A stretch of 64,000 nt of DNA from Bog-159 sp963818855. GTDB taxonomy: Bacteria > Acidobacteriota > Terriglobia > Bryobacterales > Bryobacteraceae. The stretch spans positions 868,001-932,000 of the forward strand of contig CAWFUH010000003.1 of NCBI GenBank assembly GCA_963818855.1. Direction: 5' to 3'. Below the pieces are notes generated by a model that saw nothing but the letters and a program-made list of their open reading frames with translations, searched no databases and was not told where the DNA came from. A program made the position numbers and the translations under genes. This document shows positions 44,373 to 52,582 of this stretch, in pieces (positions within the stretch are counted from its first letter, which is position 1; every line of letters starts with the position of its first letter).

Positions 44373-44983
44373 TCTTCCATCCGCTGCCGCAACGATAAGC
44401 TCGACAGTTCGGCCGGCAGCAGGTCGCCGATCACCGCCACAGAATCCGCGCCCGCCGCCCAGACGTCCGCCGCGGTCTCCCTGGTAATGCCGCCGATCGC
44501 CACCAGCGGTTTTTCCATGAGCGCGCGGCAATCCTTTAATGCTTCGATACCGGTCACTGGATCCGGGTTTCGTTTGGATGCGGTCTGAAATACGGGGCCG
44601 AACGCCACGTAGTCCACCGGTTCGCCGCCCGCCGCGCAAACCTGCCCCACGTTGTGACTGGAGAATCCGATGATCGCGTCCGTCCCCATCAGCTTGCGTG
44701 CATCGCGCGGCGGCAAATCATCCTGCCCCACATGCAGGCCTGCGTCCAACAGCATGGCGATGTCTGCCCTGTCATCCACGATGAACAACGCGCCCGCCTC
44801 CCGGCACATGCGCGCTATCTCGCGCGCCGCCTCGAAGACCGCGCGTCCCCAGTGCTGCTTGTGCCGCAATTGCAGTATCCCAGCGCCTCCCTGCAAAAAT
44901 GCCGCCGCCGCGCACGTCGGCGAAAATCCGCGTTCTACGAACACCCCCGTATCCAGGATCGGATATACGCGGGGCAACTTCAT
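44348..44983 (-). CDS. thiE: Thiamine phosphate synthase
   Basis: 211 aa TIM barrel. Motifs are ILQLRHKQ near the N-terminus (pyrophosphate site), FIVDDRADIAMLLDAGLHVGQDD, IGFSSHN, YVAFGPVFQTASKR and VAIGGITRE. It couples the thiazole phosphate and hydroxymethylpyrimidine diphosphate to give thiamine phosphate. No other thiamine genes and no THI-box riboswitch were recognised around it. It lies 7 bp downstream of the S9 peptidase gene and overlaps the permease gene, an unusual operon partner set. The family motifs look intact. Confidence 0.9.
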   Translation of the reverse strand: MKLPRVYPILDTGVFVERGFSPTCAAAAFLQGGAGILQLRHKQHWGRAVFEAAREIARMCREAGALFIVDDRADIAMLLDAGLHVGQDDLPPRDARKLMGTDAIIGFSSHNVGQVCAAGGEPVDYVAFGPVFQTASKRNPDPVTGIEALKDCRALMEKPLVAIGGITRETAADVWAAGADSVAVIGDLLPAELSSLSLRQRMEEWQQLAMK

Positions 44984-44990
44984 TGGCCCC

Positions 44991-47153
44991 TCATTGGCCC
45001 AGATTCCGGTCGAAGAACTCCGCCGCTCGCCGGAACGCGTCGATGTACGACTCGTCGCGCACGAAGATGTGGCTCTCCTCCGGATAGTAAATCTCCGAAA
45101 AATCCTTCCCCTCGTGGATCAGCTTTTCGCTAAGCTGCACCGAATCCTGGAACATTACGTTATTGTCCACGATTCCATGTACCATCAGGAACGGGTTTTT
45201 CAGCAGGCTCGAAAAATGGATCGGCGAACTTCGCCGGTACGCTTCAGGATAATCCTGCGGCTTGCCCAGGCGTTGCTCCGTATAGAAGGCGTTGTAATTG
45301 TCCCAATCGTTCACGGAAGAAAACGACGCGCCCGCGCGGAATGTATCGGGCGAAAGAAACATCGCCACGGCGGTCATGAATCCGCCGTAACTCGACCCCC
45401 AGATCCCGATCCGCCGCATATCGATGCTGCCCAAACCGCGCAGATACTCCACGCCGCCGAGTACATCGTCCAGATCCGGACCGCCCATGTGCAGATAGAC
45501 GCCCGTGCGCCAGTCGCGGCCATAGCCGGAACTGCCGCGGTAGTCCATATCGAGCACCACGTATCCTCTATTCACCAGAGCGCAGTTGAAGACGTAGCGC
45601 ACCTCGGCGTATGAACCCCACTGCTTCAATACGCTGGTGGCGTAGCCCGATCCGTGGATGAACAACACCGCCGGGCGCGGCTTCTGTGCGCGATCCTCCT
45701 GCCGGTAACCCTGCGGAAGAAACAAGCGCGCCGCCACCGGCTTACCGTCGCCGCGCGAAGGGAAGCTTACCACGCGCGATTCCGGCCACGCATAATTCGC
45801 AAACTCGGCACGAGGCGACGTGGTCACACGATGGCCGGCGACGTACAGGTCGAACGGATTCTTCACGTCCGCCAGCGTCATGGCGATGTCGCGGCCATCT
45901 TCGGAGACGACCCCGATATTCATCCCTTCACGCGACGACAGACGCTCCTTGCCCGATCCGTCCGGACGGATGCGGTAGTACTGGCGTTCGGCCGTGCCGG
46001 CCTCAGTGGATGCATAGTAGATGGAATCGCCGGCCCACTGCGGCTCGTGCCCGAAAGTGCGGTCGTTATCCACCTCCCACGCGCCGTGCGTCAGTTGCCG
46101 CGCTTCGCCGCCGTCCTTCGAGACTACATACAGATGCGCCCAGCCGTCGCGCTCGCTGGTGAATACGATCCGGCTCGAGTCGGGTGACCAGGCCGCAAAG
46201 AACGGCTCAACCCACGCCGGGTCTTTGTCTTCCGCCACCACATGGGCCTTTCCGCTGACGGGATCGTTCACCAGGATGGCGGCCTGCTTCAGATTCGGAT
46301 GCACCGCCGTGCGCAGCAGCCAATGCGAATCGGGCGACCATAGTGGCGTGCCAAATGAAAATACCTTATCGCCCCAAGGACCCGGCTCGATCGCCACCGG
46401 CGTGCCGCCCTCCGCGGGGACAACGTACGCCTTCAGTTCGGTCGCCGCATCGCCGGGTAAAGTGCGCGGAAAGCCGTTGGCAGTCACGAGCCGGCCCGCG
46501 TAGTTTGGCAAAAGCAGCTTGCGGCCCGCGCCCGTGCGCACCGAGTATACGAAGCGCTTGCCATCGGGCGACCAGCGCCATCCGCCAAGCGAGGCGCCCT
46601 CGCCCTCGATCTCGGTCACCTGCGAAAGCGCGCCGGTGTGCAGGTCCTGGACGAAGAGCTGCCCGTCGCGCGTGAAGGCCAGCTTGTTCCCATCTGGCGA
46701 AAAGGCCGGATTGGCTTCGGCCGTTTTGGTGCGGGTCAGGCGAAAAGGCGGTTCCGCGCCCGAGGTATTCACCAGGTACAGATCGCCGTGATACGAGAAC
46801 GCAGCGCGCACGCCATCGTGCGAGATATCGACTTCACCGATTCCCCCGGCTGGTTCCACATACTGCTTCTGTCGCTCGTCTTTTTCCGCCGCGGAGCGGT
46901 TGATGGGGTCCTCGATCGCCTCCAGGTTGGTGAGCCGCGCCAGGTGCTGGGCCTCCGGATGATAGGCATACAGATCCATGAAGCGGTGCCCTTCGGCGTT
47001 CCACAAAAACAGAAGGACGTGTCCCTGTTTGGACCAGGTGACTTTGGCGGGCGTGGTGCCCCAGACGTAAGGACGGCTGAATAGCCGGTCCAGCGCCCAC
47101 GGCTCGGCATCCAGGGAGGATACCAAGAGGGCGGCGATAACGGCGAATCGCAT
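44991..47153 (-). CDS. Exported S9-family serine peptidase (DPP IV/acylaminoacyl-peptidase type)
   Basis: 720 aa from the ATG at 47151-47153, which starts the signal peptide (MRFAVIAALLVSSLDAEPWA). Residues about 30-470 form the beta-propeller with repeated FSPDGNKLAFTRDG- and WSPDSSRIVFTSERDG-like strands. The alpha/beta-hydrolase domain has the nucleophile in GIWGSSYGGF, the aspartate in HGIVDNNV and the histidine in YPEESHIF. It removes dipeptides or acyl-amino acids from short peptides in the periplasm. It is first in an operon with thiE and two amino-acid permeases, consistent with peptide scavenging. Confidence 0.9.
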   Translation of the reverse strand: MRFAVIAALLVSSLDAEPWALDRLFSRPYVWGTTPAKVTWSKQGHVLLFLWNAEGHRFMDLYAYHPEAQHLARLTNLEAIEDPINRSAAEKDERQKQYVEPAGGIGEVDISHDGVRAAFSYHGDLYLVNTSGAEPPFRLTRTKTAEANPAFSPDGNKLAFTRDGQLFVQDLHTGALSQVTEIEGEGASLGGWRWSPDGKRFVYSVRTGAGRKLLLPNYAGRLVTANGFPRTLPGDAATELKAYVVPAEGGTPVAIEPGPWGDKVFSFGTPLWSPDSHWLLRTAVHPNLKQAAILVNDPVSGKAHVVAEDKDPAWVEPFFAAWSPDSSRIVFTSERDGWAHLYVVSKDGGEARQLTHGAWEVDNDRTFGHEPQWAGDSIYYASTEAGTAERQYYRIRPDGSGKERLSSREGMNIGVVSEDGRDIAMTLADVKNPFDLYVAGHRVTTSPRAEFANYAWPESRVVSFPSRGDGKPVAARLFLPQGYRQEDRAQKPRPAVLFIHGSGYATSVLKQWGSYAEVRYVFNCALVNRGYVVLDMDYRGSSGYGRDWRTGVYLHMGGPDLDDVLGGVEYLRGLGSIDMRRIGIWGSSYGGFMTAVAMFLSPDTFRAGASFSSVNDWDNYNAFYTEQRLGKPQDYPEAYRRSSPIHFSSLLKNPFLMVHGIVDNNVMFQDSVQLSEKLIHEGKDFSEIYYPEESHIFVRDESYIDAFRRAAEFFDRNLGQ

Positions 47154-47624
47154 GGGCAAGGCGATTGCCAAGATTATCACAACTTTCCTGGCGCGCGCGT
47201 GATTCGATCAGGCCGGAGACTATGCGACACGCTGCCGGCGGATCTTTGGAGCAGGAGAGGTCATATGTTTCGGATGCCACGAGCACACGCCTTTCGGTAA
47301 GGTGGAGGACTGACTCAACACGCTTACCCTCTATCTATCTTGCCGATCATATACGCGCAGCGGCACAACGCCGTCCACTCCTCTTCTTCCTCGATTGATG
47401 TAGGCGGCGGCCGGGACCGCAGCTGCCATCACGATGAGCGGCGCGAGATTCTGCGTATCCATGTCGAACAGCAGCACGAGCGAGAATGCGGCCCAACAAT
47501 CGATTTGTAGTCGAGAAACACTAACTGGGCAAGCCGAGAACGTCCTGCAAATTTTTCTTTCAATTACTTAGCCGTCTTCGACCAGCCCGTGCACCTCGAT
47601 TGCGTCCCTTCACGTCAGCGCCGC
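47154..47624. other. Intergenic region without a supported gene
   Basis: Between the S9 peptidase start and the vapC relic. A minus-strand frame around 47400-47515 (DMDTQNLAPLIVMAAAVPAA) has a hydrophobic, protein-like stretch that could be the tail of a lost membrane protein, but it has no start signal or family match. The part next to the peptidase gene presumably holds its promoter. Confidence 0.4.
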
Positions 47625-48039
47625 TTACTCCTTAAGGGGGGCGATGAAATCGATCACCTGGCGATCGTTCCTTCGACACAGGCTAAAGTCCTTGCGATCG
47701 ATTGTGAGAACTTGGCACCGGGGATGCAACTCGGTCATGACGACGATCGAGGCGTCGGCTAGGTCCATCTGCCGATACCGCAACATCAGCGTTCGGATGC
47801 GGGGCCAATGCGCCGAGAGATCGAAGTCCAGTCGAGCTGCGTCGCGTTCGAGCATTTTGGAACAAGGGATCCACTGCGAGCGAATCTCCGAGGAGAAAGT
47901 ACACCACTTCAGTAAGGACAGGTTCCGAGACCAGCACCGGGGCAGTCACTTGTTTCATGAGATCGACCGCCCATGGGTGATACGGATCGTTACGATTGAG
48001 ATACGCAAGAAGAGGACCCGTGTCGCAAATGGTGATCAT
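47625..48039 (-). pseudogene. VapC-type PIN toxin, frameshifted
   Basis: The first frame (ATG at 48037-48039) reads ITICDTGPLLAYLNRNDPYH, then EPVLTEVVYFLLGD and DPLFQ. It then loses homology. The second frame continues as MLERDAARLDFDLSAHWPRI, then DLADASIVVMTEL and CQVLTIDRKDFSLC to a stop at 47625. The switch is at CCAAAATG (about 47850-47857); removing one A restores one PIN domain of about 137 aa with all four acidic residues. Either a recent inactivating indel, slippage expression, or a sequencing error at the A run. Homologous to 7379-7786. Confidence 0.8.
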
Positions 48040-48257
48040 CGTCGCCGAAACCTGCGGCGGCTGTTTGACGCTGGTTGACCACCGCCTGCCAAACTGCCGG
48101 CAAGGTCGCTCGTGATAGCGTAAACCGAACCACCATCACAGTTCGGAGCTTCGATTCGTTCACGAACAAGCGCCGCGACGCTGCGTCCACTCCGGCGCGC
48201 CTGCTCCTTAAGCCGTCGGGCAACAGCCTCCGGGAGTTTGATCGTAATGCCTTTCAT
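48036..48257 (-). CDS. VapB-type ribbon-helix-helix antitoxin
   Basis: 73 aa from the ATG at 48255-48257; an ATG three codons earlier (48264-48266) is an alternative, both next to a GGGGGG tract. The N-terminus (KGITIKLPEAVARRLKEQAR) is a CopG-type ribbon-helix-helix segment and RSVAALVRERIEAP completes it. The basic C-terminal tail overlaps the toxin ATG by 4 nt. It looks intact while its toxin is broken, as at the RelE-like locus at 8.2 kb. Confidence 0.78.
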   Translation of the reverse strand: MKGITIKLPEAVARRLKEQARRSGRSVAALVRERIEAPNCDGGSVYAITSDLAGSLAGGGQPASNSRRRFRRR

Positions 48258-48402
48258 GCCCCCCATGACAACATGGTAACTCCAGTTTGGCTATAGGCAA
48301 TACCAAGATTCTTTGGGGCACCAAGTTGCCATCTCAAAAAACACCCATGATCCATGGCCACCACCGGCGAGCGCCACAGCTTAGAATCTAATTTAGACAC
48401 CC

Positions 48403-51400
48403 ATGGCAGTAACACGCAGCAGCGCCGCGGAAAGGACACAGGCATCCCACAGCGGACGGCGCGCTTTCGCCTGGAGCGCACTCGCGCGGCGCCGCGACGA
48501 AGCGCTCTGGATGCTGGGCGCCTCGCTCCTCCTGCTGTTTGGGTTCCTTCTGGTCTACAGCGCCAAGACCCGCGCGTTCGCGGAAATCGAAACCTCGCTC
48601 GCTAATAAGCAACTGCTGGATCTGAACGATCTCAACGCGCGCGAAGATCTGCTGCCGTTCCTCGGACTCTTCACCGTGCCGGCGGAACGCCAGTTCGTGG
48701 CGCGCCGCATCTACGACGCTTCGGGAAGCCTGCGGAACGTAGGAGGCATCGCCCGGCTGCGGGTCTCGCCGGCGGAGACCGAGGCCGCCCGCGGCCTGAA
48801 ATCGTTCCGCGGCCGTACGCTGCTACTCAGCGCAGAACAATTCCGCGCATTGAAGCCGTCGTTCCTGGTGCGCCGGCCAGCCCAGTTCCGCCGCGCATTC
48901 CTGATCTGGATCGCCATTTTCTTCGCGGCATTCTGGGCCGTGCACCTATGGTGGAGCGTGCGCGCGTTCGCCGGCGACAGCACGCTGCTGCCGGCCGTTC
49001 TGCTGCTCACCGGCATCGGCCTGAACCTGATGATCAGCCTGCGCGACCCCGTCCGCGACAGCTTGCTCTTTCTGGATTTCGCAGAAGGCGTAGCCGCCGG
49101 ATGCGTCGTGCTGGCGCTCGCCAGCGCTCTCGATTACGAACGACTGCTGGGCAAGCTGAGCTTCGTGCCGCTGCTGGCCAGCTTCGCGTTGTCCGCGCTG
49201 CTGATCGTTTTCGGATACGGTCCGGGGACCAGCGACGCCAAAGTCAACCTGGCCGGATTTCAACCCATCGAAATCGTCCGCATACTGCTGATCCTGTTTT
49301 TGGCCGGTTACTTCGCGCAGCGTTGGGATGTCCTGCGGCATGCCCGCGAGCAGCGCCCGCGCCTGGCTTTATTTAACCGGCTGGGCGGCATTCCTCCGCT
49401 CGAATACACCATTCCCATATTCGCCTGCGTGGCGCTGTCCCTGCTGTTCTTCTTCTTGCAAAAAGATATGGGGCCGGCCATGGTGTTCACCTGCCTGTTC
49501 CTGGCGCTGTACGCGATCGCGCGCCAGGACACGCTGGTGGCGGCGGCCGGTTTGTTGTTTCTGCTGGCCGGATTTGTAGGCGGTTACCTGGTGCGCGTGC
49601 CGCATACCGTTTACGAGCGCGTCTCCATGTGGGCATCGCCTTGGAACAATGTGATTCATGGCGGCGATCAGTTGGCGCAGTCGCTATGGGCCTACTCGAC
49701 GGGCGGCGTATGGGGAACCGGGCCGGGATTAGGCGATCCATCGTTCGTTCCGGCCGCGCACACGGACCTGGTTCTTTCGGCGCTGGGCGAGGAATGGGGC
49801 TTTATAGGCGTATTGGCCGTGTTCGTGCTATATGCTTTCGTCCTGTATCGCTCGGCGCGCATCGCATTGCGCGCGCGCAGCGATTATGAATTCTTTCTCG
49901 CTGCGGGATTGGGTGTAGCCATGGTGCTGCAAATCCTGCTGATCGCCGGCGGATCGCTGGGCGTGCTGCCGCTATCCGGAGTCGTGACGCCGTTCCTCAG
50001 CTATGGCCGCTCGTCCATGCTGGCGAATTTCTTCGTCATGGCCATGCTGCTCTCGATCTCCAGCCGGCCCGCCGCCGACCCGCAGCGCAATGCCCCGTTC
50101 CGCGCGCCCATCGAAGCTGCCGGTCTGGCGCTGGGAGCGCTGGCCCTGATCATCGCCGGCAAAGCGGCGTATGTGCAGGTGCTGCGCAGCGCCGCGATCA
50201 TGGGCGAGGGTACGCTGGTGGTGCAAGCCGACGGCGCGCGCCGCTATCAATATAATCCGCGCTTCCAGGAGATCATGCGCGACATCCCCAAGGGCAGCAT
50301 CTACGACCGCAGCGGCCTTCCGCTGGCCACCAGCAATTGGGACGAACTGGAGAAGCACCGCGCGCAATTCCAGCAACTGGGAATCAATATCGATCAAGCC
50401 TGCTCGCGCACCGAAAGCCGGCACTATCCGTTCGAGGGCCTGATGTTCCCCTTGTTGGGCGATCTGCGCACGCGCATCCGCTGGGGCGCCGGCGACACTT
50501 CTTTTGTGGAGCGGGATTCGGCCACGCGCTTGCGCGGCTACGACGACCGTCCTACGCTGGTGGACGTCGCCAATCCTAAGACCGGTAAGACGGACCGGGT
50601 GGTGCACTATGATCTGCGCGAGCTGGTGCCGCTGCTGCGCCACCGCTATGAGCCCGATAATCCCGCGGTCCAGCGCGTGCTCGGCCGCAAGCGCGACGTG
50701 CGCATGTCGATCGATGCGCGTCTCCAGGTGCGGGCCAGTGACATTCTGAAGAATGCGCTGCGCCAGGCCGGACAGGACAAAGGGGCGCTGGTGGCGCTCG
50801 ATCCCGCGACGGGCGATCTGCTGGCCGCGGTCAGTTATCCGCTGCCGCCTATCGGGCCGGGCGACACGCAGCCGGACGAGACCGGCGAGGATGTGGCCAA
50901 TCCTTACCTGGATCGCGCCCGCTACGGTCTGTATCCGCCCGGTTCTACATTCAAGGTAGTCACTGCCATGGCCGCGCTACGCCACGATCCGCAGCTGGCG
51001 AAGCAGACTTACTCGTGCATTCGCCTGCCGGATGGCCGAGTGGGTAACTACATACGCGGCTCCAACCGCCCCATCCGCGACGATATAGAAGATACATCGC
51101 CGCATGGGACCATCGACATGGAGCGCGCGGTAATTGTGTCCTGCAATGCTTACTTCGCGCAGTTAGGCACTTACAATGTGGGTGCGCCGCAGCTATTCGA
51201 TACGGGCCGCCTGCTGGGTATTTCCATGGCGTCACCGGAGACCGCGCAGCAATTGCGCAAGTCGCTGCCGCAATCGTCTTATGGGCAAGGGCAGGTGGTG
51301 GCATCGCCGTTCCAGATGGCGCGCGTGGCTGCCGCGATCGCCAACGGCGGGATGATGCCTCAGGGCCGCTGGATTGCCGATGAAAGCAACGATCGCACGG

Positions 51401-51726
51401 ATGCGCCGCAGGCGGTAATCGGCCCGGATGTGGCCGCCACGCTGGGCCGGTTCATGCGCGAGGTGGTGACCCAAGGTACGGGGGTAAGGGCGGGCAGCGC
51501 GCCGGTTCCCATCGCCGGCAAAACCGGCACGGCCGAACTGGCCGATGCCCCGTCGCACGCCTGGTTCATCGGCTTTGCGCCGTATCCGGCCGGCCAGCGC
51601 ATCGCTTTTGCGGTACTGATCGAGAACGGCCAGTATGGCGGCACATACGCAGCGCCGGCGGCCGCCGCGCTGGTTACCGCAGCGCAAAGCCTGGGCCTGG
51701 TGGGAGGAGCAGGGAAACAGCCATGA
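48403..51726 (+). CDS. SEDS glycosyltransferase fused to a class B PBP transpeptidase
   Basis: 1107 aa. TM1 (34-52) is followed by a periplasmic segment of about 110 residues (53-165) not usual in RodA/FtsW, then a multi-pass SEDS domain to about residue 555. This includes LQKDMGPAMVFTCLF and GTGPGLGDP, with the extracytoplasmic H453-T-D455 segment carrying the catalytic aspartate, then LGEEWGFIG and PFLSYGRSSM. Another membrane helix near 570-590 leads into a bPBP: KGSIYDRSGLPLATS, the nucleophile S848 in GSTFK, S913-C-N915, and K1040-T-G in GKTGTAE. SEDS proteins polymerise glycan and pair with bPBPs that crosslink; here both are one chain. The downstream FHA gene overlaps by 4 nt. Confidence 0.92.
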   Translation: MAVTRSSAAERTQASHSGRRAFAWSALARRRDEALWMLGASLLLLFGFLLVYSAKTRAFAEIETSLANKQLLDLNDLNAREDLLPFLGLFTVPAERQFVARRIYDASGSLRNVGGIARLRVSPAETEAARGLKSFRGRTLLLSAEQFRALKPSFLVRRPAQFRRAFLIWIAIFFAAFWAVHLWWSVRAFAGDSTLLPAVLLLTGIGLNLMISLRDPVRDSLLFLDFAEGVAAGCVVLALASALDYERLLGKLSFVPLLASFALSALLIVFGYGPGTSDAKVNLAGFQPIEIVRILLILFLAGYFAQRWDVLRHAREQRPRLALFNRLGGIPPLEYTIPIFACVALSLLFFFLQKDMGPAMVFTCLFLALYAIARQDTLVAAAGLLFLLAGFVGGYLVRVPHTVYERVSMWASPWNNVIHGGDQLAQSLWAYSTGGVWGTGPGLGDPSFVPAAHTDLVLSALGEEWGFIGVLAVFVLYAFVLYRSARIALRARSDYEFFLAAGLGVAMVLQILLIAGGSLGVLPLSGVVTPFLSYGRSSMLANFFVMAMLLSISSRPAADPQRNAPFRAPIEAAGLALGALALIIAGKAAYVQVLRSAAIMGEGTLVVQADGARRYQYNPRFQEIMRDIPKGSIYDRSGLPLATSNWDELEKHRAQFQQLGINIDQACSRTESRHYPFEGLMFPLLGDLRTRIRWGAGDTSFVERDSATRLRGYDDRPTLVDVANPKTGKTDRVVHYDLRELVPLLRHRYEPDNPAVQRVLGRKRDVRMSIDARLQVRASDILKNALRQAGQDKGALVALDPATGDLLAAVSYPLPPIGPGDTQPDETGEDVANPYLDRARYGLYPPGSTFKVVTAMAALRHDPQLAKQTYSCIRLPDGRVGNYIRGSNRPIRDDIEDTSPHGTIDMERAVIVSCNAYFAQLGTYNVGAPQLFDTGRLLGISMASPETAQQLRKSLPQSSYGQGQVVASPFQMARVAAAIANGGMMPQGRWIADESNDRTDAPQAVIGPDVAATLGRFMREVVTQGTGVRAGSAPVPIAGKTGTAELADAPSHAWFIGFAPYPAGQRIAFAVLIENGQYGGTYAAPAAAALVTAAQSLGLVGGAGKQP

Positions 51727-52559
51727 GTTTCTTTTCAGAAGTGGAGAAGACCATCGAGCGCGCGTTCCGCAAATTCACCGAACGGGCCTTCGGGCCCGCC
51801 GAGTCGGACGAGTTGCTGATGGTGCATCGCGCTATACTCGAAGAAATCCAAGGCAAGATTCAGGTCATACAGCGCGGGCAGCGCCTGTTTCCTTACAACG
51901 CGCTGCACATACGGCTGGTGTCGCCGGAGGCGGAGCGGCGGGCGTTATTTCAAGCGGCGTTCGCGCACGAGCGCCGGCTGGAAAACGACATTCGCGAATC
52001 GCTCACGGGCGCGGGGTGTACGCTGCCGGCCGGCTTCGTGGTGGATGTGGGGACTGCCGAGACAGGCCCCAAAGGCTTCGAAATTTCGTACGCGATCCAC
52101 GAGCCGCCAGCGGCGCCGGAGCCGGCGCCGGCACCGGAACTGCCTACGACTGCACCGCCGTCCGTGCCGCCGCCTGCTACAGAATTTGTCGCGGGTCGCC
52201 TAATCATAGTGCGTGGCAAGGCGGCGCAGGACAGCTATACGATCGAGAAATCTCACACCAACATCGGACGCATGCCCGAAATCACCGATAGCCAGCAGCG
52301 CATGATCCGGCGCAATGACGTGGTGTTTGACGAGGGCGGGGACGATGCCAACGCTACGGTATCGCGTGCGCATGCGCACATCCGCTTCGACCGCACGGCG
52401 TGCCAATACCGGATTTGCGACGATGAAAGCGAATTCGGCACGCGCATCTTTCGCGAAGGCCGCTCGATCGAGGTGCCGGCCGGCAACCGGCGCGGTGAGC
52501 GCTTATGTGCGGGCGATGAGATTTACGTGGGCAGAGCTTGCCTGCGCTTCGAGCAGTGA
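51723..52559 (+). CDS. FhaA-like protein (DUF3662-type domain plus FHA domain)
   Basis: 278 aa, its ATG overlapping the fusion gene stop (ATGA). Residues 1-120 resemble the N-terminal domain of actinobacterial FhaA (EVEKTIERAFRKFTERAFG, YNALHIRLVSPEA). A Pro/Ala linker (about 123-157) leads to a C-terminal FHA domain with the phosphothreonine-binding pattern NIGRMPEI, TVSRAHAHIRFD and DESEFGTRIF. In actinobacteria FhaA is encoded beside rodA, pbpA and Ser/Thr kinases and binds phosphorylated wall-synthesis proteins. No kinase is in the window. Regulation of the fused synthase by phosphorylation is inference. Confidence 0.85.
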   Translation: MSFFSEVEKTIERAFRKFTERAFGPAESDELLMVHRAILEEIQGKIQVIQRGQRLFPYNALHIRLVSPEAERRALFQAAFAHERRLENDIRESLTGAGCTLPAGFVVDVGTAETGPKGFEISYAIHEPPAAPEPAPAPELPTTAPPSVPPPATEFVAGRLIIVRGKAAQDSYTIEKSHTNIGRMPEITDSQQRMIRRNDVVFDEGGDDANATVSRAHAHIRFDRTACQYRICDDESEFGTRIFREGRSIEVPAGNRRGERLCAGDEIYVGRACLRFEQ

Positions 52560-52582
52560 AACCGCTTGCTCACGCGCGCGGC

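Noticed and set aside
47400..47515. Possible membrane-protein tail on the minus strand
   Set aside because: Hydrophobic but very short, without a start signal or a recognisable family; noted only in the intergenic entry.
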